Shown: positions 11,878 to 18,442 of the stretch, in pieces
Position numbering within the stretch: position 1 is the first letter of the stretch
How the letters are laid out: each line of letters opens with the position of its first letter
Assembly: GCA_034428395.1 (NCBI GenBank)
Contig: DAOUHX010000410.1
Location: 1-29,738, forward strand
DNA from: Bin5 sp034428395
Lineage (GTDB): Bacteria; Chloroflexota; Anaerolineae; Caldilineales; Caldilineaceae
DNA length: 29,738 nt
Reading direction: 5' to 3'
The notes under the pieces: generated by a model
Told to the model about the DNA's origin: nothing
Seen by the model: the letters and a program-made list of their open reading frames with translations, nothing else
The model's database searches: none
Translations under genes and position numbers: made by a program

Positions 11878-12387
11878 TCAGAAAGAGGCGCTCATCATCG
11901 ACTCCCAGCGGGAGGCGGCGGTCGGGTTGCTCAGGAGCACGAGGGCGACGTAGGTCGGCTCGAAGGGGCGGCGCAGGAGTCTCATGCCCGCTTCGCGCGG
12001 GATCATGCTGCCCTTTTTGTGGTTGCAGCGCTTGCAGGCGGTTGTCAGATTTGTCCAGCTATGGTCGCCGCCGCGACAGCGGGGCACGACATGGTCTACA
12101 GTCAGACCGTGTTTGCCGGGCGTGTCGCCGCAGTACTGGCAGGTGTAGGCGTCGCGCAGGATGACCGCGCCGCGGGTAGGTGGTACCGAGCGGTGGGGCA
12201 AGCGAACGTAGCGGGTCAGACGGATGACGAGCGGCTCGGGCAGGGCGTGATTGGCGCTGTGAAGCATACGCTCGGTCGCTTCGACCAGTTCGGCTTTTTC
12301 GCGCAGCAGCAGCACGACAGCGCGCCGCACGGAGACCAGGCTCAGTGGTTCAAAAGTTGCGTTCAGCACCAGGACGGAACGGGACAT
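11878..12387 (-). CDS. HNH endonuclease family protein
   Basis: This 169-residue protein has the layout of the widespread chromosomal HNH family. The N-terminal part starts 'V-L-V-L-N-A-T-F-E-P-L' and is followed by a zinc-binding HNH domain. Cys83-x-x-Cys86 and Cys118-x-x-Cys121 are the likely zinc ligands. Asp98-His99 supplies the catalytic His, Asn113 the central Asn, and Asn122-His123 the last position. The family occurs as a single-copy housekeeping-like gene in many actinobacteria, cyanobacteria and Chloroflexota. Its physiological substrate is not established. It is not next to a methylase or phage genes, so a restriction or homing role is not suggested by context. Confidence 0.9.
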   Translation of the reverse strand: MSRSVLVLNATFEPLSLVSVRRAVVLLLREKAELVEATERMLHSANHALPEPLVIRLTRYVRLPHRSVPPTRGAVILRDAYTCQYCGDTPGKHGLTVDHVVPRCRGGDHSWTNLTTACKRCNHKKGSMIPREAGMRLLRRPFEPTYVALVLLSNPTAASRWESMMSASF

Positions 12388-12466
12388 GGCAAAACTCGTC
12401 GCGAGGTTTGCGGCGAGCGGCAGACGGTGAGCAAGCCGTTCTCCAACCTACAACGCTCGAGACAGC

Positions 12467-12868
12467 TTAGACCAGCGCCACGACGCGCGCGCGAATGATA
12501 ACCTCCATGAGGAAGAAGCAGACGATGGCAAACAGGACTGTCTTTACATTCTCATTCTTCAAACGACTGAGATAGAGATAGGCCGCGGGCAAGGTTATGA
12601 CGGCGACGACGGCGTAGAGAATATGCACAAAGGCGCGCGCCAAGTTTTCTCCCAGCCCCTGGCTGTAAAGGATCCATCCAAGCAGAAACTCCACGATCAT
12701 CAGGAGTTCACCGATTGCAGCTGCGCCGTACCAACTGCCGTCGAGCGGCCGGGAACGGAACCGCATCCAGAGCGCCCACAGGCCCAACGCGATGAAGAAC
12801 AGGATGCCGGTCTGGGCCAGGCCGCGATGAATGTCGGTCAATAGCTCAAGGAACACGAAAGTTTGCAA
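12467..12868 (-). CDS. Small four-helix membrane protein of unknown function
   Basis: The 133-residue product has four predicted membrane helices, at about 15-37, 47-70, 78-100 and 108-130, with short charged loops. One helix contains 'F-V-H-I-L-Y-A-V-V-A', with a His that could in principle bind a cofactor as in cytochrome b561 or CopD-like proteins, but a full ligand set is not visible. No named family is recognised. It lies downstream of the Tat lipoprotein gene (57-base gap) and upstream of the HNH gene. GC content and codon use match the neighbours. Confidence 0.75.
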   Translation of the reverse strand: MQTFVFLELLTDIHRGLAQTGILFFIALGLWALWMRFRSRPLDGSWYGAAAIGELLMIVEFLLGWILYSQGLGENLARAFVHILYAVVAVITLPAAYLYLSRLKNENVKTVLFAIVCFFLMEVIIRARVVALV

Positions 12869-12925
12869 CCGAGCCGCAGGCTGGCAGTGGCACTTACGTG
12901 CCTGGCGCGGGCCAGCGGCGATGGG

Positions 12926-14275
12926 CTACCGCTGGGGATGGACGCTGAAGTACTGGTGCAGCACCGACTCGACCAGTCCACCGATCTCATAGGTCTCCCA
13001 GCCTGGACTGCCCGCGAGGGCGAAGATGCAGCCGCCGAGGACGTAGGAGTCCTGTTGCATGGCCTGATCATACCAGACCAGCTGTTCGGCGTAGGCGCCG
13101 GGGCCCCATGAGCCGAAGCCGTGCTGAGCCCAATACTCCTGGAAGTGTTGCCATCCCCGTGCATTTTCGGGCCCTGGTCGATTTGTCACCAATCCGTCAA
13201 CGCCCAACTCGGTCATTACCAACGGGATCGCCAGGCCGGCAGGTTTCAGAAACTGATTGTAGACCTGGCGGTACCGGAGTGTCAGCCAGCCGGTGTCATG
13301 CGGTCCAACGCCGGGATAACGCCCTTGGTCATCGCGCGTGCTATTGTAGTAGATGGTGGGCGCAGAATACTCGTGCAGGCCCAACCAACCGCCGTGGGCC
13401 CGGGCCTCAGCGACGGCGGGGAGGAAATGGGGCCACAATTCCAGCGGCGGTTGACCTGTGCCGAAGTTGCCGATCACGCTGCGAAGGCCGCCCTGGGCGA
13501 GCAGACGCGTGCGTTCGACCTCGAACTCGGTGAGGCGTTTGAACTCATCCTCGTTTCCTGCAACCGGCTCGTTATAGGCTTCCCAGCCGTCGAAGTGGCG
13601 CCGGCGCTCCGGGTGGTCGGCCAACGGCCAGAGGCGATTGGCGTAATCCTGGGCGGCGGCCCTGGCGTTGAGATTGTTCAACTGCAGCTGAGGCAGGTCG
13701 ATGCGCCCGATAAGCTTGACACGCGGGGCCGTTTCCTTGATCTGGCGCGCGAAGTTGAAGTCCAATTCCAGTGTCTTGACGACTGCAACGCCCCCGGTAC
13801 GCAGAAGATTGAAGACACTGGGATGATTGCGCGTGATGAACAGCCCCAACTTGCTTGGCGGGCCGGGCGGAAAGGGGGTGACTGTGGGAGTTGGCGTATT
13901 GGTCGGGACCGGCGTGTCGGTTGGGAACGGCGTGTCGGTTGGGAACGGGGTCGCCGTCGGATCGGCCGGCGTCGGCGTCACGTTGGCCGAGGCGGGGCGC
14001 AGTCCGCGCATTTGGACCCAAGGCAAAAAGACGTTGTGGGCGTCAGGGGTCGTGGCAGAGGCTGAGATGGAGGAGGCGTCAAGCAATCCGTTGCCGCTTT
14101 TGCAGGCGCCGGCGAGCACACCGAGTCCGGCGACTGCGGCTTTCAGGAAGCGGCGTCGCGACCAAAGGGGCTGACTTCGCCTGCCGGCCGAAGGCTGCGC
14201 CGAATCTTGAGAATTCGGTTCGGAACTGTCGTGCCCGTCCGTGTGGGAAGAAGGGGAAGGACGCTCTTCTGACAT
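12926..14275 (-). CDS. Tat-exported glycoside-hydrolase-like (TIM-barrel) lipoprotein
   Basis: This 449-residue protein has a twin-arginine signal (S39-R-R-R-F-L-K45), a hydrophobic core, and Cys58 after 'L-A-G-A', so a Tat-exported lipoprotein is predicted. A Thr/Pro-rich spacer (about 100-140) of the kind common in Chloroflexota surface proteins follows. The rest resembles a clan GH-A barrel. Glu236 in 'W-E-A-Y-N-E-P' sits where the acid/base is expected, and Glu356 in 'V-M-T-E-L-G' where the nucleophile is expected. 'L-G-L-H-E-Y' (299-303) lies between them. The GH family and substrate cannot be named. Some family members use this fold only for binding. The promoter places the transcription start at or next to the ATG, and no ribosome-binding site is present, so a leaderless mRNA is likely. 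Confidence 0.78.
   Translation of the reverse strand: MSEERPSPSSHTDGHDSSEPNSQDSAQPSAGRRSQPLWSRRRFLKAAVAGLGVLAGACKSGNGLLDASSISASATTPDAHNVFLPWVQMRGLRPASANVTPTPADPTATPFPTDTPFPTDTPVPTNTPTPTVTPFPPGPPSKLGLFITRNHPSVFNLLRTGGVAVVKTLELDFNFARQIKETAPRVKLIGRIDLPQLQLNNLNARAAAQDYANRLWPLADHPERRRHFDGWEAYNEPVAGNEDEFKRLTEFEVERTRLLAQGGLRSVIGNFGTGQPPLELWPHFLPAVAEARAHGGWLGLHEYSAPTIYYNSTRDDQGRYPGVGPHDTGWLTLRYRQVYNQFLKPAGLAIPLVMTELGVDGLVTNRPGPENARGWQHFQEYWAQHGFGSWGPGAYAEQLVWYDQAMQQDSYVLGGCIFALAGSPGWETYEIGGLVESVLHQYFSVHPQR
13893..13946 (-). repeat. 18-bp tandem repeat encoding the Thr/Pro linker
   Basis: Two identical 18-bp units (13911-13928 and 13929-13946) and one diverged unit (13893-13910) encode the F-P-T-D-T-P type hexapeptide repeat of the lipoprotein spacer. 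The perfect identity of two units suggests recent slippage or expansion. Confidence 0.85.
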
Positions 14276-14281
14276 GGGGAT

Positions 14282-14310
14282 ACTATAGCATCGACATTGC
14301 AGCAGTTCAA
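14282..14310 (-). promoter_or_regulatory. Promoter of the glycosidase-like lipoprotein gene (leaderless)
   Basis: On the minus strand, -35 TTGAAC (14305-14310), a 17-base spacer ending in TGC, and -10 TATAGT (14282-14287) form a near-consensus extended promoter. Only six bases separate the -10 from the ATG at 14275, so the predicted start site is the A of the start codon. Confidence 0.75.
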
Positions 14311-14458
14311 AGTGTAGGGGGCACTAGTCTTCGGACCGGGACGGCGTTGTCCTCCCCGAACAAGCACTGTTCCGGACAGATCATGTCGTAACCGGGGTGG
14401 ATCAGCTGGGTCGAAAAAGAGGAAATTCGAGGGTGGGCGCAGGCCAGATTGCCACTGT

Positions 14459-14487
14459 TTGCCCATCGACAGGAGTTCGGCTACAAT
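14459..14487 (+). promoter_or_regulatory. Promoter of the SelW-like selenoprotein gene
   Basis: -35 TTGCCC (14459-14464) and -10 TACAAT (14482-14487) are 17 bases apart. Transcription should begin near 14494 and give a leader of about 53 bases before ATG 14547. Confidence 0.68.
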
Positions 14488-14546
14488 GTTGGCAGGCTTA
14501 TCAACATATCCGGCGCGGAGAGACCGCCTAGCCACAGGAGAGAGCC

Positions 14547-14813
14547 ATGGAGAAGTACAAGGTCAGTATTGAATACTGCGTGCAATGAAACTACACGCCC
14601 AGAGCCGTCCGTGCGGCGGCCGACCTGTTGGAGAATTTCACGCCGGCGATTGAGAGCCTCAAGATGATCCCGTCGGGCGGCGGGCTGTTTGAGGTGCTTG
14701 CCAACGATACTGTGGTCTACAGCAAGAAGGCTGAAGGCCGTCATGCGGAGGAAGGGGAGGTACTCGGCCTTTTCTCGGAAGCGATCGGCCTGGAACCGGC
14801 CCCGCGGACATAA
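14547..14813 (+). CDS. SelW/Rdx-family selenoprotein with in-frame TGA (Sec14)
   Basis: The small Rdx (SelT/SelW/SelH) thioredoxin-like family is recognised when TGA 14586-14588 is read through as selenocysteine. AGGAG (14536-14540) lies six bases before ATG 14547, and the frame then runs to TAA 14811-14813, giving 88 residues. The TGA is codon 14 and forms Cys11-V-Q-Sec14, exactly the CxxU/CxxC redox motif of the family, preceded by the expected beta strand 'V-S-I-E-Y'. After it come the amphipathic helix 'A-V-R-A-A-A-D-L-L' and the typical 'G-G-L-F-E-V' and 'V-V-Y-S-K-K' strands. Length matches bacterial SelW-like proteins. Stopping at the TGA would leave a 13-residue peptide. The likely role is a redox protein, with substrate unknown. 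It has its own promoter and terminator. Sec-insertion genes (selA, selB, selC, selD) are not in the window. Confidence 0.87.
14586..14621 (+). promoter_or_regulatory. Selenocysteine TGA and candidate bacterial SECIS hairpin
   Basis: TGA at 14586-14588 is followed 15 bases later by GCCG (14604-14607), loop TCCGTG, and CGGC (14614-14617). A further CC/GG pairing is possible below an AGA bulge. The apical loop begins 20 bases after the TGA and contains G and T bases, within the range seen for bacterial SECIS elements. The stem is short, so the structure is a candidate only. The recoding itself rests on the protein alignment. Confidence 0.5.
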
Positions 14814-14868
14814 GTAGAGTTCAGGCGCGGCGGACCGAATTTACCGCCGCGCGGCGACACGAAGACGA

Positions 14869-14904
14869 AGCCCGCCGCAAATCTCATTGCGGCGGGCTTT
14901 CTAT
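14869..14904 (+). terminator. Intrinsic terminator after the selenoprotein gene, possibly bidirectional
   Basis: A perfect 13-bp stem, AAGCCCGCCGCAA (14869-14881) with TTGCGGCGGGCTT (14888-14900), encloses a 6-nt loop and is followed by TCTATT. It lies 55 bases after the selenoprotein stop. The minus strand also reads into TTCGTCTTC, so it may also end the NIF3-like gene's transcript. Confidence 0.88.
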
Positions 14905-14952
14905 TGGGGAACGACCGGCGGACTGGCGGCCGGCACTTCTTTCAGAAAAGGC

Positions 14953-15705
14953 TCAGAGACCGGTCGGCAGGTCTATGAATTCGAAATCGACATCGAATCT
15001 TTCGGCCAGGTGTGCGCCGAGGGCCTGTACGCCCACCGTTTCGGATGTGTAGTGGCCGCCGTAGAGGAGATTGATCCCGGCGTTGACGGCTTCGTAGTAC
15101 TGGGAATGGCTGGTCTCGCCGGTGATGTAGGCGTCGCAGCCGAGGCCGGCCGCGTCCGCGATCTTGTCGGCGCCGAAGCCGCTGAGAATACCGACCTTCT
15201 TCACCCGGGCCGGGCCCTCGGCCTGAACGAGGCGCGGCTTACCGACCCGCTCCTGAAAGCGATTCACCAGTTCATCGAAGAGGAGCGGCTCATCGCTTTC
15301 GGCGAGGACGGCGAGCGGCGTCCCCTTGACGTTGGCCCACCAATCGTTGACGGTAAGGCCGAGCCGCCGCGCCAGTTCGGCATTGTTGCCCCACTGCGGA
15401 TGCGCGTCGAGTGCAAGATGGGCGGCATAGAGGTTCAGGTCGTGCTCGACGAAGGCGCGTACCAGGCGACCGTAGCTGCCGACAAGCGGTTTCGCCCCGC
15501 CCCAGAAAATGCCGTGATGCACCAACATCAGGTCGGCGTCGTGCGCAAGCGCGGCCTGCACGCAGGGTTGGTGGGCGTCGACCAGGCCGACGATCTTGTC
15601 AACCTGCGGGCGCCCTTCGATCTGTAGCCCCTGCGGACCGTAGTCGGCGACCTCGTAGATGCGCAGCGTGTCGTCCAGATAGCGGACCAGCGCGTCCCTT
15701 TGCAT
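14953..15705 (-). CDS. NIF3-like (YbgI/DUF34) dinuclear metal-centre protein
   Basis: This 250-residue protein belongs to the NIF3/YbgI family, often named GTP cyclohydrolase 1 type 2 homologue, which forms hexamers with a two-metal site. The metal ligands are visible: His63-His64 in 'V-H-H-G', Asp100 in 'A-A-H-L-A-L-D', and His218 with Glu222 in 'G-G-H-Y-T-S-E'. 'G-E-T-S-H' (196-200) is also typical. The physiological reaction of the family is not settled. AAGGAG lies about 8 bases before ATG 15705. The DUF951 gene is 54 bases upstream on the same strand, and the pair may form one transcript ending at the terminator at 14869-14904. Confidence 0.93.
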   Translation of the reverse strand: MQRDALVRYLDDTLRIYEVADYGPQGLQIEGRPQVDKIVGLVDAHQPCVQAALAHDADLMLVHHGIFWGGAKPLVGSYGRLVRAFVEHDLNLYAAHLALDAHPQWGNNAELARRLGLTVNDWWANVKGTPLAVLAESDEPLLFDELVNRFQERVGKPRLVQAEGPARVKKVGILSGFGADKIADAAGLGCDAYITGETSHSQYYEAVNAGINLLYGGHYTSETVGVQALGAHLAERFDVDFEFIDLPTGL

Positions 15706-15759
15706 CGGCCTGCTCCTTTTGCAATGTAACCGAAGAGAAAGACGCCGGGTTGCGAGACT

Positions 15760-16005
15760 TCATACCTCGCTGTTCCCGCGCCTGGCATTCAATTCTTTCT
15801 CTGCCTCCGGACTGCGGCGTACAAATTTCCTCACGCCGCGGGCGAATTTGCGCCGGGAGAGAAGCACACGCCGGCCGCACACCTGGCAAAGCAGTCCGAT
15901 GTCCGCGCCGACGCGCACGATTTCCCACTGATCGCCACCGCAGGGATGGGCCTTGCGCATCTGCACGACATCGCCCGTGTAGAGCTTCTCGTTGATCGCG
16001 AGCAT
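15760..16005 (-). CDS. DUF951 family small zinc-ribbon-like protein
   Basis: The 81-residue product matches the DUF951 family: a 'G-D-V-V-Q-M-R-K-A-H-P-C-G' start, then 'W-E-I-V-R-V-G-A-D-I', then Cys40-x-x-Cys43 and 'S-R-R-K-F-A-R-G-V-R-K'. Cys22, Cys40 and Cys43, with His20, could bind zinc. The fold is a small beta domain, perhaps nucleic-acid binding, but no function is established. The final 20 residues are charged and extend beyond the usual family length of about 60-70. The ATG is preceded by a GGGG...CCCC inverted repeat (16006-16020) that could hide the initiation region. Confidence 0.88.
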   Translation of the reverse strand: MLAINEKLYTGDVVQMRKAHPCGGDQWEIVRVGADIGLLCQVCGRRVLLSRRKFARGVRKFVRRSPEAEKELNARRGNSEV

Positions 16006-16090
16006 GGGGCTGACATCCCCAGATACGATATGGATCCTGTGATCTTATCCCGCCGCGCGGCGTGGGCCGGATGGGACGAGGCCGGACCGG

Positions 16091-17338
16091 CTAACCGGTG
16101 ACCGTTTGCGCGGGACGTGTTTCGGCCGTGCTTGCACCGCTGCGCAGGAGCCCGCCGAGTGCCAGCAGGAAGCTGAGCAGGTAGACAATCCAGCCAAGAA
16201 TCGGGATCCGCCCCAGAATGACGATCAGCAGTGTGCCCAGCAGCAGCAGATAGAAAGGCGCGCGGTCCCCGCCCCACCGTTGACCGATGGCCTCACCCAG
16301 CCAGTAGCCGGTGAGAAGCGGGCTGAAGAACCAGCCGAGAGCGGAGGCTGCGACCAGGAAAACGAACATTGCGATTGCGGGCAGCACACCCCAGAAAGCA
16401 GCCGTAAAGATGACAAGAATGATCGATGCGATCGGAATGAAGATGAGCAGGACCGCGGCGATCAGGCCGTAGACACCGGTCTCGAGCGGGTTTGCACGGA
16501 TTGCCGCCGCCGGGCGGAGCAGCGTGTTGGGCCGGAAACGGAAAAGCAGCCATCCGAGAATGCCGACGCCGATGACAATGGCGGCCGTTCTCAGGACCCA
16601 ACGGATGAAGGCGCCGACGATCGAGCCACCAACGTCCTCGTCGGGCTCCTGGGCTTCAAAACTAATGTCGCGGGCAAAACCGGCGGGGAGTTCGAGTGGC
16701 TCGGTAGCAGTGTACTTGAGCTCGCCGCCGATACGGGCGGTGTCATCAATGTTCAGCTCACTGGCCTGGATTTCGGCATCGCCGCCTATCACGCCGGCGA
16801 AATCCAGCGCGCCCGTGGCGCCGAAAAAGTCGCCGCCGACTGTGCCGGAGATATCGGCGCCGCCAGCAAAGGCGAAGAGATCACCGCCGATCTCGCCGCT
16901 GATATGCACACCTTGCTCGATGGAAGGGAATCCGGTATCGAAAGAGAATTCAAAGGGACCGCCTCCACCGGTCAGGAAGGCATCATCCCCAACCAGCCCG
17001 GAAACTTCGACACCGCCGGCCGCGACGCGCAAATCGTCCAAAACAGTGCCGGCGACAACGACGCTGCTGCTTGCCGCCCAAAGATCGCCTTCGATGACCC
17101 CAGTCGACCCGATCTCGATATATTGAGCTCCTGCGATCAGGTCTCCCTTTACGATGCCGTTGATGTAAATCTCGTTGGCGCCAACGTATAGATCGTCGTC
17201 GACAACCTCACCTTGGGCGACCATGTAGATTTGATCGTCGGCCAGTTCGGCAGAGAGTGCCGCGCTTGAAACGGCCACGGCCAGAAAGACCACGAGCGTC
17301 AGCACAAGCCAGCGGTTTGCAATTTTGGCAGAATTCAT
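16091..17338 (-). CDS. Bactofilin-like beta-helix protein with multipass membrane domain
   Basis: The start at ATG 17338 is preferred over the ATG 24 bases upstream (17362), because AGAGGCG lies just before it and nothing resembling a ribosome-binding site precedes the earlier ATG. The 415-residue product begins with a signal peptide or anchor (about 1-29). Next is a region of short Gly/Val/Ile-rich repeats such as 'I-N-G-I-V-K-G-D-L-I-A-G' and 'I-S-G-T-V-G-G-D-F-F', typical of the right-handed beta-helix of polymer-forming bactofilins (about 35-225). After that come about six predicted membrane helices. Membrane-attached bactofilin-like proteins of this type are widespread but not characterised. 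The beta-helix is predicted to lie outside the cytoplasm, unlike classic cytoplasmic bactofilins. Confidence 0.8.
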   Translation of the reverse strand: MNSAKIANRWLVLTLVVFLAVAVSSAALSAELADDQIYMVAQGEVVDDDLYVGANEIYINGIVKGDLIAGAQYIEIGSTGVIEGDLWAASSSVVVAGTVLDDLRVAAGGVEVSGLVGDDAFLTGGGGPFEFSFDTGFPSIEQGVHISGEIGGDLFAFAGGADISGTVGGDFFGATGALDFAGVIGGDAEIQASELNIDDTARIGGELKYTATEPLELPAGFARDISFEAQEPDEDVGGSIVGAFIRWVLRTAAIVIGVGILGWLLFRFRPNTLLRPAAAIRANPLETGVYGLIAAVLLIFIPIASIILVIFTAAFWGVLPAIAMFVFLVAASALGWFFSPLLTGYWLGEAIGQRWGGDRAPFYLLLLGTLLIVILGRIPILGWIVYLLSFLLALGGLLRSGASTAETRPAQTVTG

Positions 17339-17521
17339 CACTTTCGCCTCTACAGTCTCCATAGGTCAATTGCTGTTGAACGGGGGGCTTCGCCACGATA
17401 GTACACTACGACCCGGAGCGGCCCAAGTTTCGCGCAATGGAAGAGCCTGGAGGCTAAAGAGAATTGTGCGCGAGTGTGCGGTTACACACAAGGAAGCGGC
17501 GTGTTGGGGGCGTCAGAGGCA

Positions 17522-18403
17522 TCAGCCTTGATAGACGACGTTGTGGAACAGGTCGGGCTCCTGGTAGGCGCTGGGCGCGGGAAAGGCGCGCGTGTAGCTT
17601 TCGTAACGGGAGAGACGTCTGCGCAGCGGTTTGGGTAGCGCGCGCAATGTGGAGGGCCCGCCGCTGTACTGGCTGGCATGGGCGCGGCTGGCACGCTCCT
17701 TTTGGTCGAGAAAGGCGTTCACGTCGATGCGGGCGTGGATTGGCGTCTCCCAGCCGGCGATCTGGACGAGGTCGACGTCTTCGTTGCGGCCCACCTTGCG
17801 GGGGTTGCGGCCGGTCAACTGCATGAATTTCACGATCCAGCGCAGCATCCGCTTGTCAAAGCAGGTGTAATAGAGCTTTTGCGGACGGTGCGGCGGCATT
17901 CCGGCGCGCCCTGGGAGGGCCGGCGCCGCGATCTCCTGACCAGCGGCATAGAAGGCAACCGTAGTCGCCTCGCAACAACGGACATGATCGGGGTGTCCGT
18001 AGCCACCGTAGGGATCGTGGGTGATCACGACTTGGGGCGTCAGGCGGCGGATGTAGTCCACAAGTTCGACCGCCAGGCTTTGCACCGGCTGCTGCACGAG
18101 CGCCCTGGGATGGGCGTTGTCGGGTGAGCCGCGCATGCCGCTGTCGCGATAGGGCAGATTCCAGATGCTGGTGATGCCGAGAAGGACGGCAGCGCGAGCA
18201 AGCTCTTCGCTTCGCTCCTGTGCAAGGGTGCGACCGTCCTGGCGGTGGTGGCTTTCGTTGACGGTGCCGGCGTCACCGTCGGTTGCAATGATGACATGCA
18301 CCTGCACGCCCTGCGCGGCGTAGCGCGCCAGCGTTCCGCCCGGCCCAAAACTTTCATCGTCGGGATGGGCAAATATGCCCAGAAGTGTTCGTTGACCGTT
18401 CAT
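17522..18403 (-). CDS. PIG-L family N-acetyl-sugar deacetylase (MshB/BshB-like)
   Basis: This 293-residue protein has the zinc-binding motifs of the PIG-L (LmbE) family: A12-H-P-D-D-E17 near the start and G136-H-P-D-H140. 'A-T-D-G-D-A-G' (40-46) and 'Y-R-D-S-G-M' (85-90) are also typical of MshB/BshB/Mca enzymes, which remove an acetyl or related group from GlcNAc conjugates in low-molecular-weight thiol pathways or from other glycoconjugates. Which substrate is used cannot be told; no other thiol-biosynthesis gene is in the window. It starts 39 bases after the end of the membrane-fused spermidine synthase gene on the same strand and may be co-transcribed with it. Confidence 0.92.
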   Translation of the reverse strand: MNGQRTLLGIFAHPDDESFGPGGTLARYAAQGVQVHVIIATDGDAGTVNESHHRQDGRTLAQERSEELARAAVLLGITSIWNLPYRDSGMRGSPDNAHPRALVQQPVQSLAVELVDYIRRLTPQVVITHDPYGGYGHPDHVRCCEATTVAFYAAGQEIAAPALPGRAGMPPHRPQKLYYTCFDKRMLRWIVKFMQLTGRNPRKVGRNEDVDLVQIAGWETPIHARIDVNAFLDQKERASRAHASQYSGGPSTLRALPKPLRRRLSRYESYTRAFPAPSAYQEPDLFHNVVYQG

Positions 18404-18442
18404 TTCATATCGCTCGCTAATGTCGACAATGCAGGGCTAAGG

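Noticed and set aside
14547..14588. Reading the selenoprotein as a 13-residue peptide or a pseudogene
   Set aside because: The TGA sits exactly at the family's redox position, with intact sequence, promoter and terminator around it, so recoding is the simpler explanation.
17401..17415. TACTAT as a -10 upstream of the bactofilin-like gene
   Set aside because: Only four of six matches and a poor -35; not strong enough to list.
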